From assembly GCA_002633005.1 (NCBI GenBank), contig NMRA01000210.1, positions 499,653 to 563,652 on the forward strand: a stretch of 64,000 nt of DNA, given 5' to 3'. Shown one piece after another: positions 31,647 through 64,000 of the stretch (positions are counted from its first letter, which is position 1; each line of letters begins with the position of its first letter). The DNA is from Phoronis australis (lineage: Eukaryota > Phoronida > Phoronidae). The translations under genes and the position numbers were made by a program. Under the pieces are notes generated by a model. That model did no database searches. It was not told where the DNA came from and saw only the letters and a program-made list of their open reading frames with translations.

Positions 31647-33731
31647 GGGGGGGGGGGTTTCAACTAAGGTAGTAACTAAGAACGTCAGTTCTATCCGATT
31701 TATGATGAAATGCGCTGTCAAAGATTATGTGGGACCTTACTGGCAAGTCTACAGCCAATGACAAAACACTGACTCGGAGAGATTTTACTGAACTCGGCGA
31801 GTCACTTTCTGAAAGTAGAACGCCCATAGGAATTTTTACTTTTTCATGAACCAAGGACATAGGGTCACGTGACCATATCTTTTTAGCAAAATGTAGGCAA
31901 AAAAGAAAGCCCCATTGATAGCAATGACAACCGTATTAATAGTACGACTAAATTTTATTTGATATAACTAAGCTCATTCTTCACTGCCAGTCACGCTATT
32001 ACATTTTTCTAAACGATCGTTTCAATTTCACTTGGCGAAACGATCGGTGGTCGAGCTCTTCCATACTAAATATTTCTATGGTGCCCCAATACAAAAGTAG
32101 AAGTTTCGAGAACAGTTCATAAAGCATACAGTTTCTGAGGTTTCCAGCACACTCGCGGTGGCAAGGCACGTAAGCTCCTAGGTCCCGTCCTCGAAACAGC
32201 CAGGCGCCTATGCCTCGCGCAAAAACTCCACTAGACCAGTATATTTCGTCTTTGACTGGACTCCGTGACGGATAAAAGTCAAATTTCTAACTTTTACTCT
32301 CATAAAATCCGTCGGTTTCGGAGCATTCGCTTACCGTGCCTATGAACATGAACCTCGAGGTGGGCCGGCCGGACCGGCTAGTAATTGAAGTTTCTAAGTT
32401 TTGAAATGGTCACGCATGATGGGAGGGGCACCACATGGGGATGAGGGGGCTATAGCCCCACTTTTTTCAGTGCTGCACAGCCCATATCATGCGCGCACCC
32501 AGCCTAAAATATAGGGGGGCTCGAATTTTACGCTATGCGTACCCTTTATTGACAAAAACAACGAGGACTTAAAAAAAACCGACAGCTAGATTCGAATCGG
32601 GCCAACGTACGCCGTTGTGCGTCCGCGCAGATTTTCTATGGACTTTTGTCTCGTTTACTCGGACCTTTTGTTTCGCTGAGGCGGACCTCTTTTTTCCAAT
32701 TCGCCAAATTGGGGGGCTTGTTCGAGCCCCCCTCCCCCCTCGGGGTGCGCCCATGCATATGGGTGGTGCACCCGCATCAGGAGGGCCGGCTAGCTGTGCC
32801 GCCCATGTGTAGTGCTTAATTGATTTGCTATGACTTGAGTTAATTGCCGGCAACACGTGCAATTCAGGACTGATATCTGGTGGCGATGTTGAACACAAGA
32901 TGCTTCCATTGACCATTGACAGTTTCGGCTTGGCGGCGTTGACTCGAGTGAAGCCCGCCTATATGCTGGCGACCTCTTACTATAACGACACTCCAACCGT
33001 TAATTTTCTGCCACCTGGCGGGTTCAGAGCGGCAAGCCTCGTATGCCACCCGCAGCTATGAGGTCTCACAGGCGTCCCAGCTTCTCAGTGGTTGTCCCCA
33101 ATGATTGCGGACGATCAAAAGCTGAGGACAAGGCTTTAGTGGTAGAGGGGTCACTATTGCAGCCTCAGAGTAGGTGATTTTAGCATGACAGCGTTTGAAT
33201 TCCCGTTCAGTGACTTTACCAGACGATCCTGAGCGTGTGATAACATCTGGCTTCTTTGTTATACTGCCAAGCAAAGTCTTTTGTCTGTTTAGTTATGAAT
33301 ACAGGCAGGCCAATTATCTATATAGTACCAGGTTTAATTTTTATTACAGACCACGTGTGAACACCGGAGTCAAACCTCTGAGAGCGAATTGCCAAGAATA
33401 GATTATCGTAACTTCGGTTGCAGTTGGGCGATTTTGGCGATTCAACACTAAACATGATCACCATTAGACGAGTATTTCAAAAATGCTATTGGTTTATGTG
33501 AGAACCTCGAGAGAGTTGTGTTCTGTAACTATCTTGTCTGATTGTCGACATCACTTTTATTTAGACCTGATGACATCACACAGCATACCAATGAAAAACT
33601 AATATTCATTTAATTGCACGTTTAAAAATGAAATTAGTATTTCCACCGACTTTATTTGCCAAAACTAACACTTTTACTCAACAAGTACGTGTTATCTGAA
33701 CTTCTTCCTTAATCCCTGCTTAACTTCAAAC

Positions 33732-33851
33732 ATGTCAGCACAGCCCAGTCACGGCAAGCTAGATACGATCTTTTTGAAGATTAGAGCAATTATCGAACAA
33801 AAGAGAGCTGGCCCTCCAACCATGAATGCCAGAATGGAGTTTATCAGTCGA
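33732..33851 (+). CDS. Candidate first coding exon of an unrecognised gene
   Basis: An ATG opens exactly 40 codons that run into a near-consensus donor (CGA then GTAAGT) in phase 0. The translation begins MSAQPSHGKLDTIFLKIRAI and continues IEQKRAGPPTMNARMEFISR, with an amphipathic helical look and ordinary coding composition. I do not recognise the family. A possible partner begins after an AG at 33910-33911, across a 60-bp intron, and gives 27 further codons to a TAG. It cannot be an alternative first exon spliced straight to MAPK1 exon 2, because the phases differ. It may belong to a separate gene whose other exons I did not find, or be chance. Confidence 0.4.
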
Positions 33852-34179
33852 GTAAGTTGGCTCCCGAGGGGTAAACTTCCCAATTAAACTTGTTGTTTAC
33901 CTATATCATAGCGGATGGCGAACGTACCAAGTTCGGCGAGCAACGGGCGAAAACGCCGTAATGAGGGCTTCGAAAGAATTGACAATATTCGTTAGTGCTG
34001 TCGAAAAAGCTCTATTATGATGATCTCACAAGTGTACGAAAGGGCATCACGGTAAAAATTTGATTTTTTGCGACAGCCCATGCAGTCCGCGTCTCGGATC
34101 GGATGGCGGGGAGTGGGAACGCCGAGAATAAGCGTAACTAACGCAAGTACCTGCGCCAGGACATTGCTAAAATCTAACC

Positions 34180-34631
34180 AAAGTCACGTGCTCTCATTTG
34201 AAATACACAGGAATATCTAACGTAGTCTCGCGAAGACTTTCTTTGAGGTCCTAGTGTTACTGAACGGGAGCCACTCAATCAATGCGAACTGACTAGGTGA
34301 CGTAAAACAAGAAATATTTTAGAACGGCTGAATGAAGTTGGCCCTGGCAACAGCCAACACAGCCATAGCTCGTAGATAAAGTGGATGCGCCTTTGGTAGA
34401 AAAAAACACGCGGCGCCACTAGGACGTGAGTGAGGACCCGGACCTCCCCGAATCCTCTTGCAGTCTTACACTCTATCATAGTGTTAAACGAAAGTTGCAG
34501 TATAGGTGGCGCTGTGTCAGAGGGTACTTGCAGTCTGTGATCCAGTCCGGCGACTTCACGAACGACTTCAGTGACGCTACATCAGTCACGTGAGTTTGGT
34601 GACCAATCAATTTGCACATTGCAAAACCAAG

Positions 34632-34642
<11 letters not shown>
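34180..34642 (+). promoter_or_regulatory. MAPK1: Probable MAPK1 promoter-proximal region
   Basis: The 450 bp before the MAPK1 start are more CpG-rich than the surrounding introns. They hold two CACGTG E-boxes (34185-34190 and 34587-34592, the latter in palindromic TCACGTGA), a CRE-like TGACGTAA (34298-34305), and AAGATGGCGGC overlapping the ATG, which equals the YY1 consensus. No TATA box is evident. The transcription start is not determined. Confidence 0.4.
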
Positions 34643-60473
<25,831 letters not shown>

Positions 60474-60879
60474 GGCAAGTGTTGACACAGGCTGCTATTA
60501 AGTTTCAGGATTTGTCAACTGATATAATCATTTAATGTCAGTGAGCACCCTCTAGTGTCCATTCATTGAACATAAGTATGGACCTCACTTAGTAGTACAA
60601 GAAAGAACACTAGAACACTAGTCTAGAACACTAGTCTCCCACGAGTACCTGCCAATCACACATGCCCCAACACACACTCACTCACATAATAACACGAGTA
60701 CATTGAAGGAACATTTAAACTTGCTTCGATCATATATAATAACGATTTAAGAATTTGAGGTTGATGTAGTCTTTAGCATTAGTTATATTTCAGATCGTCT
60801 CGATCCCAGAAATGTCCTTGAAACCAAGTACAGATATATGTGTATTTGTTGCCGAGTCAAAAATGATATCGTTTGGAAA
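60474..60879. other. MAPK1: MAPK1 3' flank
   Basis: The 3' untranslated region begins here. No clear AATAAA is seen before the repeat array. A degenerate CACCCTCTAGTGTCC near 60546 resembles the array core. Confidence 0.5.
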
Positions 60880-63800
60880 AACAAAGATCTTGGAAATCAT
60901 CTTAAGCAATTTTTATGCGCCAACATATTTCTGTGGTCGCATATTGCCGTCATCTCTGTCTGGGTGTCCGTTGTCCCGTGTCCACCATCTGCAGCTGTAT
61001 CTCCTAAACCCCTTACAGGGTCTTGATGAGATTTGGCAGACATGTTCCTATTTAGCTGACGACGGAGGACGACAAATTTCGGACCTCTCCGACTACAGAT
61101 GTGCCCCCTAGTGGAAATTTTAGTTTTTTAAACTTATCTCTGTATCTTTGGAAGTCCTCTGAGTCAATGGATTTTCATAAAATTTAGCAGGAAGATGAGG
61201 CTATCATCCTGTTTTATGATGGATTCAAGGTGTTTTGCACCACCTAGTGGCCATTTTTACTGTTTTCAGGTCTGTTTTTTGGCGTCCGCCCTTCTACAAT
61301 CAAACTGCTCCAGGTGTGATTTTGAAAATTGGAATATATGTTCCTACTGTGGAGAGGGTGGCTGATGATGATTTTCCGACGATTTCAACTACTGTGGTGC
61401 CTCCTAGTGGCAGTTTTGTTTGTTTTTGTGCCCATGGCTGCATCGCCTAAATGCTCTACAGGATCTTTATTGAATTTTACCGGTGTATTTATATGAAGTT
61501 GAAAGTAGAGTATGACGACATTCGAACGGATCGGACTATTGGTGTGTCCCCTAGTGGCATTTTTTTTGTTTTTACATTTACCTCTGTATCTTCAAAGGTT
61601 CTCAACAGATTTTCATAAAATTTAGCAACTACGCATTTATTAGTGAGGTAAGCTATCCTCTGGTTTTTGGTTGAATTTGGGTATTTTGTGCCACCTAGTG
61701 GCCATTTTTACTGTTTTCGAGTCTCTTTTTTGGCGTCCGTCCTTCTGTCAATCAAACTGCTCTAGGGATGATTTTGAAAATTGGCATTATGTTCTTTCTA
61801 TGAAGAGGGTGGCTGACGATGATTTTCCGACAACTTCAACTTCAACATCTGTGGCACCTCCTAGTGGCAGTTTTGTTTGTTTTTGTGGCCATGGCTGTAT
61901 CTCCTAAATACTCTACAGAATCTTTATTGAATTTTACTGGTGTATTTATATGTTTCAGAAGTTAAAAGCAGAGTACGACGACTTTGGAACGGATTGGAGT
62001 ATTGGTGTGTTCCTTAGTGGCATTTTTTTTGTTGGTTTTTTTGGTTTACCTCTATATCTTTAAAGGCTCTCACCAGATTTTCATAAAATTTAGGAAATAG
62101 GCATATATTAGGAAGGTGACGTTCGTTATCCTCTGTCTTTTGGTTGAATTCGAGGTATTTTGCGCCACCTAGTGGCCATTTTTACTGTTTTCAAGTCTGT
62201 TTTTTCGGCATCTGCCCCTCTGTCTACCAAACCACTCTAAGGATGATTGTGGAAATTGGCATATATGTTCCTAATGTGAAGTGGAGGGTTGATGATTTTC
62301 TGACTTAAACTACTGTGGTGCCTCCTAGTGGCAGTTTTGTTTTTTTTTTGACCCCATAGCTGTATCTCCCAAACACTCAGCAGGATGTTTAATTAAATTT
62401 AGCAAATGTATTCATATGAAGTTGACAACGGATGATGACGACTTTCAGACGTATCTGACGAACGCTGTGTCCCCTAGTGGCAATTTCATTTTTTTCTGTT
62501 TTCCTCTATTTCTTTGAAGTTCCTTTATGGATTTTTATGAAATTCCAGAAATAACTTTCTATTAAAAAACAATGGCATGATCCCATTTTGGGACAGATTG
62601 GATGTATTTTGCGCCATCTAGTGGCCATTTTATGCGGTGGATTCGTGGACGCATTGCAACACTCTGCGTTGCTCCCGTAGAAGATGTTAAAATGCAAAGT
62701 CCATGCTTATCGATACGATTGTTGGGGCATGCTTGTACTAGAATTTGATTCNNNNNNNNNNNNNNNNNNNNNNNNNNNNNNNNNNNNNNNNNNNNNNNNN
62801 NNNNNNNNNNNNNNNNNNNNNNNNNNNNNNNNNNNNNNNNNNNNNNNNNNNNNNNNNNNNNNNNNNNNNNNNNNNNNNNNNNNNNNNNNNNNNNNNNNNN
62901 NNNNNNNNNNNNNNNNNNNNNNNNNNNNNNNNNNNNNNNNNNNNNNNNNNNNNNNNNNNNNNNNNNNNNNNNNNNNNNNNNNNNNNNNNNNNNNNNNNNN
63001 NNNNNNNNNNNNNNNNNNNNNNNNNNNNNNNNNNNNNNNNNNNNNNNNNNNNNNNNNNNNNNNNNNNNNNNNNNNNNNNNNNNNNNNNNNNNNNNNNNNN
63101 NNNNNNNNNNNNNNNNNNNNNNNNNNNNNNNNNNNNNNNNNNNNNNNNNNNNNNNNNNNNNNNNNNNNNNNNNNNNNNNNNNNNNNNNNNNNNNNNNNNN
63201 NNNNNNNNNNNNNNNNNNNNNNNNNNNNNNNNNNNNNNNNNNNNNNNNNNNNNNNNNNNNNNNNNNNNNNNNNNNNNNNNNNNNNNNNNNNNNNNNNNNN
63301 NNNNNNNNNNNNNNNNNNNNNNNNNNNNNNNNNNNNNNNNNNNNNNNNNNNNNNNNNNNNNNNNNNNNNNNNNNNNNNNNNNNNNNNNNNNNNNNNNNNN
63401 NNNNNNNNNNNNNNNNNNNNNNNNNNNNNNNNNNNNNNNNNNNNNNNNNNNNNNNNNNNNNNNNNNNNNNNNNNNNNNNNNNNNNNNNNNNNNNNNNNNN
63501 NNNNGTTTTGTTTGTTTTTGTGCCCATGGCTGCATCGCCTAAATGCTCTACAGGATCTTTATTATGTATGACGACATTTGAACGGATCCGACTATCGGTG
63601 TGCCCCCTAGTGGCATTTTTTTTTGCTTTTACATTTACCTCTGTATCTTCAAAGGTTCTCAACAGATTTTCATAAAATTTAGCAACTACGCATTTATTAG
63701 TGAGGTAAGCTATCCTCTGGTTTTTGGTTGAATTTGGGTATTTTGCGCCACCTAGTCACCATTTTTACTGTTTTCGAGTCTCTTTTTAAGCGTCCGTCCT

Positions 63801-64000
63801 TCTGTCAATCAAACTGCTCTAGGGATGATTTTGAAAATTGGCATTATGTTTTTTCTGTGAAGAGGGTGGCTGACGATGATTTTCCGACAACTTCAACTTC
63901 TGTGGCACCTCCTAGTGGTAGTTTTGTTTGTTTTTGTGGCCATGGCTGTATCTCCTAAATGCTCTACAGAATCTTTATTGGAATTTTACTGGTGTATTTA
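60880..64000 (+). repeat. Tandem array of a ~455-bp CTAGTGG-family repeat
   Basis: A T-rich element repeats in tandem from about 60.9 kb to the window edge. Each unit of about 455 bp contains three diverged sub-repeats spaced 135-170 bp, each with a CCTAGTGG core, a poly-T stretch, a CTGTATCTC(C)TAAA-like block and a TAAAATTTAGCA-like block. Equivalent cores lie at 61241, 61695, 62169 and 62617, and at 61107, 61551, 62013 and 62472. The right end at about 62683 shares its terminal block (GCGCATT...CTCCGC) with dispersed copies at 12232 and 25640. Short open frames recur in each unit but look incidental. No transposase or reverse transcriptase is visible. Confidence 0.85.
62752..63504. other. 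Assembly gap (753 N)
   Basis: This run of N lies inside the tandem CTAGTGG-family array. Repeat landmarks either side are 1128-1135 bp apart, about 2.5 units of 455 bp, so the true gap size or unit number is uncertain. Confidence 0.99.

Larger units (their letters stand above)
25901..33731. other. GRK2 3' flank and intergenic DNA
   Basis: The 3' untranslated region of GRK2 must begin here but no unambiguous polyadenylation site can be chosen. From 27.6 to 28.4 kb is a contig-end duplication with an hAT-like MITE; 31.2-32.8 kb is rich in G-runs and degraded MITE ends (GGGGGGCCCGTGCCTCCC and similar). Scattered short open frames on both strands lack splice context or family resemblance. Confidence 0.6.

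Noticed and set aside
62562-63662. Long open frames of 265-366 codons on both strands
   Set aside because: Almost entirely N from the assembly gap.
61671-63958. Recurrent ~78-codon frames beginning MNLGILCHLVAIFTVF-like
   Set aside because: They recur only because the tandem repeat recurs; the frame breaks in other units, so constraint is unlikely.

Overview
This window is animal nuclear DNA: short coding exons with GT-AG introns, introns up to about 12 kb, dense dispersed repeats, tRNA-derived SINEs and assembly gaps. It carries most or all of two conserved signalling-kinase genes, both on the + strand. The protein sequences, the mobile-element mix and signs of high heterozygosity (1-3% differences between overlapping contig ends) suggest an outbred marine invertebrate, perhaps a non-vertebrate deuterostome. 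I cannot name the species from sequence alone.

Layout. 1-5894: upstream intron or flank of the first gene, filled with repeats and with no exon I can support. 5895-25427: fifteen exons (615 codons plus stop) of a GRK2/GRK3-type G-protein-coupled-receptor kinase; about 84 N-terminal residues are missing and are probably encoded upstream of the window. The last exon is present twice (25257-25427 and 25730-25900) around a single-N contig join, most likely an assembly artefact. 25901-34631: intergenic DNA with two more single-N joins flanked by duplicated sequence, hAT-like MITE remnants, and one unassigned open exon (33732-33851). 34632-60473: a complete nine-exon ERK1/2-type MAP kinase gene (363 residues, TEY activation motif), with an 11.7-kb first intron. 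60474-64000: downstream DNA dominated by a tandem, internally repetitive element of about 455 bp, broken by a 753-bp gap.

How the genes relate. GRK2/3 phosphorylates activated GPCRs and binds G-beta-gamma through a C-terminal PH domain; ERK is the terminal kinase of the Ras-Raf-MEK cascade, which GPCRs also feed. Their adjacency echoes the location of GRK3 and MAPK1 on human chromosome 22. The C-terminal Ser-Pro site through which ERK regulates mammalian GRK2 is not visible here.

Repeats. At least eight families occur in two or more copies: a TIR transposon beginning TACCGTATTCGCCGTAATAA (3 copies), a 105-bp palindromic MITE (3), a GGGCTTGGAA-ended element (3), two other TIR elements, a tRNA-SINE with target-site duplications (2), a LINE 3' end (2), and a CTAGTGG-bearing family whose conserved core matches the vertebrate CTCF consensus exactly at seven places. 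The last is the most interesting non-genic signal. I found no convincing evidence of an undescribed gene system.
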